A DNA stretch of 64,000 nt, from NCBI RefSeq assembly GCF_004368405.1, contig NZ_SBJH01000110.1:1-64000 (forward strand), written 5' to 3'. The DNA comes from Olivibacter sp. XZL3 (GTDB lineage: Bacteria; Bacteroidota; Bacteroidia; Sphingobacteriales; Sphingobacteriaceae). The position numbers were made by a program, and so were the translations under genes. This document shows positions 26,337 to 34,974 of this stretch, piece by piece. Each line of letters starts with the position of its first letter. Position 1 is the stretch's first letter. Below the pieces are notes generated by a model. That model was not told the DNA's origin. It saw only the letters and a program-made list of their open reading frames with translations, and searched no databases.

Positions 26337-27281
26337 CTACACCTTGTACTCGTTAATGCGCTCATAAAAATGTGCACTCACTTTTTCCTGCCTATTGCAC
26401 ATATAAATCAGGATCGGATTCAGCACAAATAAATCGAAAAAGAAATAAATCCAGGCATAATCGATAACGAGCCACAAAAAAAGGAAAATCACACGCGTAT
26501 TAAACTGCACGATATTGGTATACTTCATAAGGGGTTTATTCATATACCGAAAGTCCTTGATTAAATTGGCAGGCAAGCCGTCTTTAAATTCACTACGAAT
26601 AACACCTAAAAGCTTTTGTAACTTAGGCGAAAAACGTTCTTGCATTTTCGTATAATTCAAGTAGCCCTTGGAAACAAATTTCGTCCAAGCATGCTGCGAC
26701 CATGTTAAACGATCATATTCTTCCTGTAAATCCTTGCTGTTATCCAACTCACTTCCACTTGTTCCCTTAATAAAGAACAGATGTACATTTCGGTAATAGT
26801 CGGCCATCGCTGATTGAACCATATGTGAGATACCAGCGAGGATACCGAAGATCCAGATGGCGGCAGTCCAGCCTTCGTTCATAGCGCGTAAACAAATAGC
26901 GATATGAATAGAAGCAAACCAAAAATCGCCCGCGAAGCCATCTAAAATCCTACCAAATCTACTTTTGTTGTTTGTGAGGCGTGCCAGCTGGCCGTCCGCA
27001 CTATCAAGTGAGTTGGCGAACATTAATAACAACATACCAACGAAGTTGATACTCAAAGACGGATAATAAAAAAGAACACCTGCCGCTACACCGAAAAAGA
27101 TGCTGATAATAGTTACCGCGTTTGGTGTTAAGCCTACTTTTTGGCAAAAAAATGCAATCTGAAGACCTATGGGACGATAAAAATGAATGTCGATCTTCTC
27201 CTCCGTATCATTAGACTTCAACGAATTTTCAAAGATTTCTTTGTTCTCTTGCTTCTTATTTTTCACTTGCAATGATTCCAT
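26337..27281 (-). CDS. CDP-alcohol phosphatidyltransferase family protein
   Basis: Membrane enzyme of 314 residues that transfers a phospho-alcohol from a CDP-alcohol. The whole family signature D(x)2DG(x)2AR(x)8G(x)3D(x)3D is present (DSADGQLAR then GRILDGFAGD, residues about 93-119). About 30 polar residues precede the first helix. The start is placed on the ATG at 27281; a TTG just before (27284) is also possible. It overlaps the ATP-grasp gene by 26 nt. No Phe/Ser/inositol marker is visible, so the alcohol is unknown. Next to a nucleotidyltransferase, an uncommon CDP-linked headgroup is likely. Confidence 0.88.
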   Translation of the reverse strand: MESLQVKNKKQENKEIFENSLKSNDTEEKIDIHFYRPIGLQIAFFCQKVGLTPNAVTIISIFFGVAAGVLFYYPSLSINFVGMLLLMFANSLDSADGQLARLTNNKSRFGRILDGFAGDFWFASIHIAICLRAMNEGWTAAIWIFGILAGISHMVQSAMADYYRNVHLFFIKGTSGSELDNSKDLQEEYDRLTWSQHAWTKFVSKGYLNYTKMQERFSPKLQKLLGVIRSEFKDGLPANLIKDFRYMNKPLMKYTNIVQFNTRVIFLFLWLVIDYAWIYFFFDLFVLNPILIYMCNRQEKVSAHFYERINEYKV

Positions 27282-28152
27282 CAATCTGTTTCTGAAATGT
27301 GTTTATTAATAGCTGCGCAATAGAAGAAGCGGCACTTTCCCTGCAAGGCGCAAAACTCGGCCAGTCGTTCAAATCTATAATGGTAATGTTGCCCTCGGGA
27401 TCGATTATCGCATCTCCTCCAAAAATATGGACATCCAAAACGCGCGCAGCATTCAATGCTATTTGTTTCAGCCCGTTTTCTTCAAACTGGTTATAAACCA
27501 GTTTACTGTTTATCTGCTCGTAATGTGCATATTTGTGATGATTGTGTTCATACGGATAAAACCAAAAGAAAAAATCGGTTCCCCTTACACCGTAGAACTT
27601 TACCAGATCGCCAACCAAATGCTTCGAGATCACCGCATCTGGAATTCCCCTCAAGGCGTATTCCCTTAAAATTCCCAACCCTTCCTCGCGTGAAGAAACG
27701 AAGGTTACGTCTTCTTTATGGATAGCGTGAAAATCACCTCGTTTTATCCAGACACCCGGCTGTGGGAACTCATTAAATAGTCGTTCATCCCGACAATCGG
27801 TAGATACAATAATACTTTTTGGATAAGGAATTTGATTTTTCACCAATAAATTGGTCATATTGGTACGGAAACAATTTTCTACGCCAAAAGCTGAATTGAT
27901 CACACAGGCGCCCTGCGCTTCCAGCTGTTGCAATTTTTTAATCACCGTCTTCTCTCTCGCCATGGAAACAACGCATGAATCCGCGCTAACCGCATCATCT
28001 TGCAAAAACTCTTCCTCACTGTAGATACGAACATCACAGCCCTCCCTTTTTAAAGCGTCCATGCTCAGCAAAAAGATTGCTTCGTCATTTCCTATATGGT
28101 TTGGAGAAAATGTCCGCCCGCGGCGAACACCGATTATCTTGATCTTTTTCAC
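27256..28152 (-). CDS. ATP-grasp-type ligase-like protein
   Basis: 298 residues. The C-terminal half resembles an ATP-grasp domain of the RimK/glutathione synthetase type: WIKRGDFHAIHKEDV (nucleotide-binding Lys region), a FGGDAIIDPEGNITIIDLNDWPSF catalytic segment with metal-binding Asp/Asn, and the loop RESAASSIAQLL. The N-terminal part has a Rossmann-like fold with NHIGNDEAIFLL. It has no DxD glycosyltransferase motif. It would ligate an amino acid or acid to an amine in the same pathway. Starts 7 bp after the nucleotidyltransferase gene and overlaps the next gene by 26 nt. Confidence 0.75.
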   Translation of the reverse strand: MKKIKIIGVRRGRTFSPNHIGNDEAIFLLSMDALKREGCDVRIYSEEEFLQDDAVSADSCVVSMAREKTVIKKLQQLEAQGACVINSAFGVENCFRTNMTNLLVKNQIPYPKSIIVSTDCRDERLFNEFPQPGVWIKRGDFHAIHKEDVTFVSSREEGLGILREYALRGIPDAVISKHLVGDLVKFYGVRGTDFFFWFYPYEHNHHKYAHYEQINSKLVYNQFEENGLKQIALNAARVLDVHIFGGDAIIDPEGNITIIDLNDWPSFAPCRESAASSIAQLLINTFQKQIDGIIASEK

Positions 28153-28159
28153 TTGCTGT

Positions 28160-28879
28160 TTATTGCGATATCTTTTCTTCGTTTAACCACTCTTCCGCTA
28201 AGTGCAGATCCGCTAAATGGTCGATATCTATTATTTTATTAAAAATAAACGCTTTCACGCTCAATCGTTCTGTTAATAACAGCCGTTGATAGTTTCGCAT
28301 GCGTTCTACCTTGTTATTAATCGCCTTATCCACGCATTGTAACGCCTTCCTTCGCAAGGCATAAATCCCTCCCGAAACAAGGATACCGGCTTCTCCTGCT
28401 TTCGTATCGGTAAAGGCAACAACGTCACCGGTTTCGTTCACTTCTACATATAGGGGGCTTTCATCTTCTACAAAGGGCGTCACCGCCATTAGGGCGTCGA
28501 GTTTTTTATCGCCTTGAAAAGCTTGCAAATAGCTTCTAAACTCCTCTTCCCTAAAAATAGTATCCACAGTAGTCGCACATAACTCGTTAACGGTCGGTAT
28601 GTCCTTTAAAAGTTCATAGAAGCTATGCAAAGAACTTTCCGTACTTTTTTGCACCACACGAATAGGCACTTTGCCGCCGTAGGAAGCTAAGAAGTCTACC
28701 AATGACGCCGATTCTTCATTAACGATAATATGGATTGTTTCCGCCCCGTTTGCTGCAAAAATGGCGATTAACCGCTCTATTAAAGGGATGCCGTTTAACC
28801 TAGCCAAAGGTTTCGGATAGGGGTAACCACTCTTCGCCAAGCGCGACCCTTCACCGGCAGCAATTATTGCAAAGTCCAT
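28160..28879 (-). CDS. Sugar/alcohol-phosphate nucleotidyltransferase
   Basis: 239 residues with the NTP-transferase N-terminal motif AIIAAGEGSRLA near residues 3-15 and PYPKPLARLNGIPLIERL at 20-38, which binds NTP. The following parts fit the LicC/CTP-type or MobA-like cores: GAETIHIIVNEES, TTVDTIFREEEF (Mg-binding Asp) and a late GGIYALRR. It heads the five-gene operon. The likely product is a nucleotide-activated alcohol that feeds the CDP-alcohol phosphotransferase encoded two genes on. A sugar-1-phosphate is an alternative substrate. Confidence 0.85.
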   Translation of the reverse strand: MDFAIIAAGEGSRLAKSGYPYPKPLARLNGIPLIERLIAIFAANGAETIHIIVNEESASLVDFLASYGGKVPIRVVQKSTESSLHSFYELLKDIPTVNELCATTVDTIFREEEFRSYLQAFQGDKKLDALMAVTPFVEDESPLYVEVNETGDVVAFTDTKAGEAGILVSGGIYALRRKALQCVDKAINNKVERMRNYQRLLLTERLSVKAFIFNKIIDIDHLADLHLAEEWLNEEKISQ

Positions 28880-29260
28880 ATTCTTTCTATAAATTTCTTA
28901 AGCGCACAAACTTAGATAAACTTTCCTTTAAATGAAAACCTGTAAATTTTGGTACGGAAACATTATTCCGTCAACTTCGACCGCAAAGAAACGCCATACA
29001 ACGCTTATTTTGGCACGCAAATCGGTCAGAAAACCATAAATGCTTAACAATAACCTAACAGAGCGAGCTTACCGATAAATCATCATAGACGTCTTAATCC
29101 TTTTATAAAGACGGTCGAAAAGTCAAATTCATATTTTTTTTACACAAAAAAAACAATGGCGAACCTGCTATAGGCTGTTGGTTTTCCCTTTCTCGTTAAA
29201 GTGTATAATAAGATAGTTAAAAACTTTCACTACTTTAGAAAACTAAACAGAAAGACCTAC
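28880..29260. other. Divergent intergenic region
   Basis: 381 bp of AT-rich DNA between the nucleotidyltransferase operon (leftward) and the MFS gene (rightward). It holds the -7 box at 28907-28914. An open extension of the MFS gene from GTG29201 is not accepted: it lacks membrane or signal features. No RNA gene or repeat seen. Confidence 0.5.
28907..28914 (-). promoter_or_regulatory. -7 box before the five-gene operon
   Basis: CAAACTTA on the + strand, i.e. an exact TAAGTTTG on the minus strand, 28 bp before ATG28879. The -33 region is TTTTC-like only. It would set a short leader for the operon. Confidence 0.4.
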
Positions 29261-30505
29261 ATGAATTTTTCCCTGCGCTTCAAGCTGTCTTTTATGATGT
29301 TTTTTGAATATTTCATAAAGGGCGCCTGGTTTGTAACCTTAGGAACTTACTTAACCCATAATTTACAAGCCTCCGGTTTCGAAATTGCCAATATATTTTC
29401 CACCCATTCATTGGGAGCCGTTGCCGCCCCCTTCTTTATAGGACTCATTGCCGACAAGTACTTTAATGCCGAGAAACTTCTGGGGGTCCTTCACTTGTTT
29501 GGTGCATTATTATTGTTTCTGATGTATCGATCCGACAGTGCTGCCGACTTCTACCCTTATGTATTGGCCTATTTCATTGCGTATATGTCATCACTCGCAC
29601 TAAGCAACGCTATTTGCTTTCGGCATTTAGCGGAGCCTAGAAAACAATTTCCAGCCATCCGCGTATGGGGAACCGTCGGATGGATCATCGCCGGCATTGC
29701 GATTAGCTACGTCTTTCATTGGGACAAAAGTGAGGCAATTGCTGCCGGCGCATTAAAAAAGACCTTTTTATTGGGCTGTTTTTCATCACTGCTTTTAGCT
29801 ATATTCAGTTTCACCTTGCCTCAGACACCCCCCGTCAACACCGGTATAAGGGCTAAAAACGACGTGTTGTCATTACTCGGATTTGACGCCCTCGGCTTAT
29901 TAAAACAGAAAGACTTTTTAATTTTCTTTGTTTCAGCTATATTAATCTGTATACCTTTAGCCTTCTATTATCAAAATGCCAATCCTTTTTTAACGGCCGT
30001 CGGTCTATCCAACCCCACCGCTAAAATGGCATTAGGCCAATTCTCGGAGGCGCTGTGCTTACTCTTTATTCCTTTCTTCTTTGCTAAATTAGGTTACAAA
30101 AAGACGATTCTTGTAGGCATTGCGGCCTGGGTTATCCGTTACCTCCTTTTTGCCTATGGCGACGCAGGAAGTCTATCTTTTATGTTCATTACAGCTATAC
30201 TCTTACACGGAGTCTGTTATGATTTTCTATTTGTAGTAGGACAAATCTATACGGACACCATTGCGGGAGAACGCTATCGGTCGTCCGCACAGGGCTTAGT
30301 AACGATCGCCATGTACGGTATAGGCATGTTGATCGGTTTCTGGGTAGCCGGTTTTATTGCTGAATACTTAAAAGTACAACAGGTTGTTAACTTTTGGAAA
30401 TATTTATGGATATCTCCTGCAATTATTGCTGCAGTGGTTTTCGTCCTGTTCCTGGTCTTCTTTAAAGATCAAAGACTCCAAAAGGAGCGAGCGGATGTCT
30501 CTTAA
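29261..30505 (+). CDS. Nucleoside-type MFS symporter (NHS family)
   Basis: 414 residues, 12 helices, close in pattern to the nucleoside:H+ symporter (NupG) family: FKLSFMMFFEYFIKGAWFVTLGTYL in helix 1, FIGLIADKYFNAEKLLGVLHL after helix 2 (the A-like loop GLIADKYF), and FPAIRVWGTVGWIIAGIAIS in helix 5. The second half ends with GMLIGFWVAGFIAEYL and a terminal helix. ATG29261 is chosen over GTG29201 because the family starts with this short Phe-rich N-terminus. It probably imports nucleosides or other polar metabolites at the inner membrane. A hairpin (30506-30538) follows directly. Confidence 0.88.
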   Translation: MNFSLRFKLSFMMFFEYFIKGAWFVTLGTYLTHNLQASGFEIANIFSTHSLGAVAAPFFIGLIADKYFNAEKLLGVLHLFGALLLFLMYRSDSAADFYPYVLAYFIAYMSSLALSNAICFRHLAEPRKQFPAIRVWGTVGWIIAGIAISYVFHWDKSEAIAAGALKKTFLLGCFSSLLLAIFSFTLPQTPPVNTGIRAKNDVLSLLGFDALGLLKQKDFLIFFVSAILICIPLAFYYQNANPFLTAVGLSNPTAKMALGQFSEALCLLFIPFFFAKLGYKKTILVGIAAWVIRYLLFAYGDAGSLSFMFITAILLHGVCYDFLFVVGQIYTDTIAGERYRSSAQGLVTIAMYGIGMLIGFWVAGFIAEYLKVQQVVNFWKYLWISPAIIAAVVFVLFLVFFKDQRLQKERADVS

Positions 30506-30538
30506 AAGGGGCATTCGTTCATATCGAACCCGCCCCTT
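30506..30538. terminator. Bidirectional hairpin between convergent genes
   Basis: AAAGGGGC pairs with GCCCCTT, and the inner TTCG with CGAA. On the minus strand the stem is followed by CCTTTTAAG, so it best serves the leftward gene at 30544; on the + strand it lies directly after the MFS stop. Confidence 0.6.
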
Positions 30539-30543
30539 CCCGG

Positions 30544-30744
30544 CTACCGCTTGGTAAAGGTGTTCAGCCATGCTATGATAGCCGAATCGTCTACGGAAAA
30601 AAGAGCAACCAGTACCACTATAACGAAAGAAAAAAGTAGAATACTGGAAAAATCCAAGGCATTTTGCTTTTCAAGTAACGAAACACCATGTCTTGATCTC
30701 CTTCTGGTATTTCGTTGATGGTGGTTTATTCTTCTTGTATACAT
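30544..30744 (-). CDS. Small single-helix membrane protein
   Basis: 66 residues with a basic N-terminus (RRINHHQRNTRRRSRHG), then a hydrophobic helix (ILLFSFVIVVLVALFSV) and a short tail. This positive-inside arrangement suggests an inner-membrane anchor with the basic part in the cytoplasm. No family recognised. The hairpin at 30506-30538 is well placed as its terminator. Existence is plausible but not certain. Confidence 0.45.
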   Translation of the reverse strand: MYTRRINHHQRNTRRRSRHGVSLLEKQNALDFSSILLFSFVIVVLVALFSVDDSAIIAWLNTFTKR

Positions 30745-31084
30745 AATAGGTTATTTTAATACTGACAAACTAAATTAACAATTTTTCGCGCATCGAGCTT
30801 TTAACAGGCAGCGAATGAGGCCTTTTTGTCGATTTTACACACAATTACACACCGCTTTGATAAACAATGCCCATGATAATACCATAAAAAATAAAAAGGA
30901 TTCCCGAACAAGTCTGCATGAAGATCGGGCTAATCTCCGAAGCCATCTTCGGGAGAGGCAGAAGCCGACAGCCCATTAAAAAGCAGTTTAGAACTACTGT
31001 AGCGAAAATTCGTCAACCAACGTTAAAACGACGAACTTAAACTCACTTGCAGTAACACAAGAGAAAAATTTAACCTTCAGACAA
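30745..31084. other. Intergenic region with possible structured RNA
   Basis: 340 bp with no gene. It includes repeated CCGAA/TTCGG segments (30901-30956) that can form a hairpin, TCTCCGAAG with CTTCGGGAGA (30934-30956), and alternatively a longer pairing of TTCCCGAA (30901-30908) with TTCGGGAG. It lies upstream of the frameshifted FKBP lipoprotein gene. No promoter with both boxes was found. Confidence 0.35.
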
Positions 31085-31590
31085 ATGAAACACGCAAACA
31101 AAATTTTATTTTTACTTTTCGGGGCGCTTATTGTTTTTTCAGCATGCGATAAGAACGATTTCGATGAAATCCAGCGAGAAAACGCACGACAGGATTCAAT
31201 CACCAGAGCACGTATACAAAAAGCCCTTGCTGAACAGGAACCGATCTTACGGGCTTATGTTCAAGACCCAGGCAATGGGTGGATCAACCCGAGACGCAAT
31301 GATAGCACGGGTATTTGGTACGAGGTCTTGGCTGCCGGGCAATCTGATTCATATACGTACAAACTGAACTCCCTTGGCCAGATTGTTGCGCCCACGGTAG
31401 AAGTCAAATATAAAGGACGCAAAGCATTCCCACCTTTGGGTTGACGAATTCCGGATTGAAAAAGGGTTCTAAGATCCGTTTTGTTACGCCCTCGCCTTGG
31501 GGCTATGACGATAAAGCTAATGAAAAAATTCCAGCCAATTCTCCTTTGGTATTTGAAATTGAAGTGATCGATATTAGCGATAATCTTTAG
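31085..31590 (+). pseudogene. FKBP-type peptidyl-prolyl isomerase lipoprotein, frameshifted
   Basis: The first frame (31085-31444, 119 codons) has a lipoprotein signal with lipobox VFSAC, then DSTGIWYEVL and PTVEVKYKGR, the pattern of Bacteroidetes FKBP lipoproteins. It runs into TGA at 31442. The C-terminal FKBP segment GLKKGSKIRFVTPSPWGY ... IPANSPLVFEIEVIDI continues in another frame and ends at TAG 31588-31590. One inserted T in the short T-run near 31435-31437 would join the frames as FPPFGLTNSGLKKG. About 25-35 residues expected between KYKGR and this segment also seem to be missing. Either a decayed gene or a sequencing error in a homopolymer. Confidence 0.7.
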
Positions 31591-31693
31591 CAGAAAATCT
31601 CAAAACATGACGAACAGCGCCGAAATTAAACACAAATTTAGGCGCTGTTTTTCCTGCTTGTAACTTTTTAAATAAAAAACAAAGCCTACAGGC

Positions 31694-31888
31694 TTACTCG
31701 TACTGTTTTGCTTTATGTTTAAAATCTCGCCCCACATCGTCTTTAAACCGCATTATCTTTTCTTTCCATTCAGGCGCTTTGTCCTTTATATCGTCTACCA
31801 TAGACCGGCCGTTTGCATCTTTTTTCGTCGCATATTTATAGGCACCGTACGCCGCTGCACCTAATAACAGTGTTCTAAATAGTCCCAT
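31694..31888 (-). CDS. YtxH-like small membrane protein
   Basis: 64 residues: a short hydrophobic segment (LFRTLLLGAAAYGAYKYA) then a charged, helix-forming tail rich in Lys/Asp/Glu (IKDKAPEWKEKIMRFKDDVGRDFKHKAKQ). This layout is like YtxH/general stress-type small proteins. Function unknown. Between the FKBP pseudogene and the MBL hydrolase gene. Confidence 0.6.
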   Translation of the reverse strand: MGLFRTLLLGAAAYGAYKYATKKDANGRSMVDDIKDKAPEWKEKIMRFKDDVGRDFKHKAKQYE

Positions 31889-31970
31889 TTTTTTCTGATT
31901 TACACGTTTAACTATTTGTCAACAGTTAGGCCGCGAGATTGTTTCAAAGAAAACGATTTACTTTCCGGCA

Positions 31971-33068
31971 TCAATTCACTCCGTTCCACCATTCCTGGAA
32001 CGACTGTAAACGATCGCCGAGGTATACAACTTCGCCTATTTTGGGAGTAAGCAAAGGAAGCTTTGCGGCTTTCGCAAGTGCACTTATCCTTTTCAAAGGC
32101 TCATCCCAAGGATGCAATGAAAGCGCAAATTTTGACGAGTGCACTGGAAAAAGCTGCTTTGCCCGCAGCGCTTCGGCTGCTTTAATCACCTCTTCGGGCA
32201 GCATATGTATAGCTTGCCATGCTTTGTTATATTGGCCATTATCGAGGATCGCTAAATCAATCGGCCCAAATTGCTCACCTATGGCAGCAAAATGTGTATC
32301 GTAACCGCTATCACCTCCCATGTAAATCCGTCGTTTGGGGGTTTCCAGCAAAAACGAAAGCCAAAGGGTATTATTCCGGCTAAAACTTCTACCTGCAAAA
32401 TGCCGTGAAGGTGCTGTGTATAACACCGCATGGTTGCTTAGCTCCATCCGTTCATTCCAATCCTTTTCAATAATCTTATCGGCATCAAATCCCCAATGTT
32501 CCAAATGCGACCCCACCCCCAAACCGCAAATCACCTGTGCCACCTTGCCTTTCAACGCCAACACAGTTTCGTGATCAAGATGGTCGTAATGATCATGCGT
32601 TATCAGTAGATAATCAATGGCCGGCATGTCGGCCGCTGTATAGCGGTCGGCTCCTCTAAAACTGATGTTCGAACGAGGGATCGGCGATGCATTACCGCAA
32701 AATACCGGGTCTATTAAGTATCGTTTACCGTCCAACTGTAACAGGTAGGAAGAATGTCCAAACCAAACCAAAAGATCATTTTCAGCCTTCAGCTGAACTA
32801 AATCTGTTTTAATGGATGGAATTTCGTCAACGGGTCTATTTCTTGGATCCCTTCGGAAAAGAAAATTATAAAGCACGCCGATAAAAGAATACCCTTTAGT
32901 AAGATTGGGAGTGAAATGTTCATTCTGAAACTTTCCATCCCGATAATTGGGCGATCGTTTTAGCCGTTCCAAGCGCTCGCCGGACGGCGCCTTACCAAAC
33001 TTATCCTGTCGGACATAAAGAAAAACTGCGACAGTCAGCAGCAATGCCGCACTGAGAATAAATACCAT
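31971..33068 (-). CDS. Membrane-anchored MBL-fold hydrolase (NAPE-PLD/UlaG-like)
   Basis: 365 residues with an N-terminal membrane anchor (residues 2-20). It has a metallo-beta-lactamase fold: WFGHSSYLLQLDGKRYLIDPVFCG, the metal-binding motif THDHYDHLDH (HxHxDH), APSRHFAGRSFSRNNTLWLSF, YMGGDSGYDTHF with a metal Asp, and a late FPVHSSKFALSLHPWDEP. These segments match the NAPE-PLD/UlaG-like long branch rather than beta-lactamases. Substrate not deducible; phospholipid or lactone hydrolysis is a family possibility. It is transcribed leftwards and alone. Confidence 0.88.
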   Translation of the reverse strand: MVFILSAALLLTVAVFLYVRQDKFGKAPSGERLERLKRSPNYRDGKFQNEHFTPNLTKGYSFIGVLYNFLFRRDPRNRPVDEIPSIKTDLVQLKAENDLLVWFGHSSYLLQLDGKRYLIDPVFCGNASPIPRSNISFRGADRYTAADMPAIDYLLITHDHYDHLDHETVLALKGKVAQVICGLGVGSHLEHWGFDADKIIEKDWNERMELSNHAVLYTAPSRHFAGRSFSRNNTLWLSFLLETPKRRIYMGGDSGYDTHFAAIGEQFGPIDLAILDNGQYNKAWQAIHMLPEEVIKAAEALRAKQLFPVHSSKFALSLHPWDEPLKRISALAKAAKLPLLTPKIGEVVYLGDRLQSFQEWWNGVN

Positions 33069-33221
33069 AAGGCCTTTTATTATTTTTTAATCGTTTCTTA
33101 CTTGTTCACTTTGTTACCATTCCCGTATTCCGCTTCAAGCAACTGGAATAGCCTTCATCACAAAGATATTTAATAGTTACGATGAAAACGCAAAGCTAAA
33201 ACCTATAAAGCGATAATTTTG

Positions 33222-34412
33222 CTATACGGGAAGCCGTATCCTTCTCAAAACGATTAACAAGGCGAAGGTTAGCGAAGCCATAACGAAGTAGCAGATTGCG
33301 AGCGTGCTTTGGTTGCTCACTTTTACCAGACTTACCATACCATAACTTAGTACAGAGGTTATTAAATAAGACCCCCCGCTGGTTATACCGCTCGATATAC
33401 CGGCATTTTGCGGGAAACGTGTTAAACAAAAAGTAAAATAAACATTGTACATAAAACCCGAACAAACATGCATGCTAAACACAAACAACATGAGCACATA
33501 GATATCGGCCGTAAACATGCCCACCAAAAACATGAACAGGGCAATAAAACATTGGGAAAAATTAGCAATACGCAATTTAGTCAATAAAGGCCGACTTGTT
33601 AGTCGCTTCGCTACCATGCCGCCCGTAAAAAGCCCGAGGCCCGAAATGAGCGCGCAATAACCGGTTACTACCGATGAAAAGTGAAACTGCTCTTCAATAA
33701 TAAAAGGCGCAGTCATACCGAAAATCAAGACCATCGCGTAGGTCGCTCCCAACACAAAGAGTCCGAGCGAAAAGTCGGGCGTTCCAAGCACCTTACGATA
33801 ATTCCTCACAACCGCGGACATCCGAAAGGCCTGTATGTGGCGCATCGCTTCCCCACAATAACGGTATTCTAACATAAAGGATAACAGCGCATACAAGCCT
33901 AAAAAAATAAAATTGGATGTCCAGCCCCAATACGATTGCAAATATCCCCCTAAAAAGGGCGCGGTGATCGGGCCAAGCGCCCATACTACCGACAACAAGC
34001 CCATATAATGTTTTAACTTTTCGCCGGTATAAATGTCTACCAAAAAAGCACGCTTCGCAACTACTATAAGGGCTGTCAGTATTCCTTGCAGGATGCGTAC
34101 GATATAAAGGAAATACAGATTTTGCATATAAGCTATCGAAAAATTACTCAATGCAAAAAGCAATAACGCACCCAACACAATTTTGTATCTTCCAAAACTG
34201 TCCACTATGCTTCCGGCGACAAACATCGTAATACCATAGCTGATCAAAAAGCATGAGAGGGTAAACTGGATGCCCGCAGCACTCGTTTGAAAAACCGACT
34301 GCATCTCGGGAAACGAGGGAATGTAAATATCGGTAACCAAACCCGATAAAGGAACTAAAACAAAGGTGGAAACGGTGCTTATTTTCTCATACTTATTATT
34401 ATATAGCTTCAT
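33222..34412 (-). CDS. MFS drug/metabolite exporter (DHA1 type)
   Basis: 396 residues with 12 predicted helices. Family features: LVTDIYIPSFPEM in helix 1 (DHA1/Bcr-like), SIVDSFGRYKIVLGALLLF at helix 2-3 (the A-loop), ILQGILTALIVVAKRAFLVDI in helix 4, and VWALGPITAPFLGGYLQSYWGW in helix 5 (motif C). Likely an efflux protein for small molecules. Substrate unknown. It starts with a short soluble N-terminus and is monocistronic by position. Confidence 0.85.
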   Translation of the reverse strand: MKLYNNKYEKISTVSTFVLVPLSGLVTDIYIPSFPEMQSVFQTSAAGIQFTLSCFLISYGITMFVAGSIVDSFGRYKIVLGALLLFALSNFSIAYMQNLYFLYIVRILQGILTALIVVAKRAFLVDIYTGEKLKHYMGLLSVVWALGPITAPFLGGYLQSYWGWTSNFIFLGLYALLSFMLEYRYCGEAMRHIQAFRMSAVVRNYRKVLGTPDFSLGLFVLGATYAMVLIFGMTAPFIIEEQFHFSSVVTGYCALISGLGLFTGGMVAKRLTSRPLLTKLRIANFSQCFIALFMFLVGMFTADIYVLMLFVFSMHVCSGFMYNVYFTFCLTRFPQNAGISSGITSGGSYLITSVLSYGMVSLVKVSNQSTLAICYFVMASLTFALLIVLRRIRLPV

Positions 34413-34574
34413 CGTACCTCTCGCTTTTTAAGATTAGAAAACTAATACGGAGGCACCGAATGGTCTATCCCCCATACGCGGCTTGGTGGTTGTGTAGGTA
34501 ATCAATGGCAAGAAGTGATCGTCGGGCATTTTCCTGCACGTTCTTTTATAGTATTCCTGTAAGGTCGCTACCCT

Positions 34575-34826
34575 ATGCATTATAAAGAGAAGTTAATCGG
34601 CTCCAAAGATATGAAAATCAATAAGCCCTTAAAACGCTATTTCAAAAGCGTTGCTAAAATCCTACTACATTATTATCCAAATAGCCTTGATAAAAAAACT
34701 GCGTCGAGGATAGCCTTCTCTTCGGTTGCCACCGCATACCTTTGCCGGCACGAACCCTTAAAAAGTCACCCACTTTCGCGTTTTAAAAAAATGCGCAGGC
34801 CAATCGCGATTTCAGTTGTGGATTAG
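34575..34826 (+). CDS. Doubtful small basic open frame
   Basis: 83 codons, rich in Lys/Arg/Ser, with no recognised feature. An inner ATG (34611) is possible. Listed because no other gene occupies 34413-34974, but the composition is not clearly protein-like. Confidence 0.2.
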   Translation: MHYKEKLIGSKDMKINKPLKRYFKSVAKILLHYYPNSLDKKTASRIAFSSVATAYLCRHEPLKSHPLSRFKKMRRPIAISVVD

Positions 34827-34974
34827 CGATATACCGAACGACTTTTTAGCACCCCACGCTTGGCCACTATAAATTAAAATAAACAAAGCATGGATAAAAT
34901 TGTAACTGATAATAAGTAATGACCGACTAAAAAAGAACGCTGGTCGGCCACCTTAGCACCTACAATAAAACATC

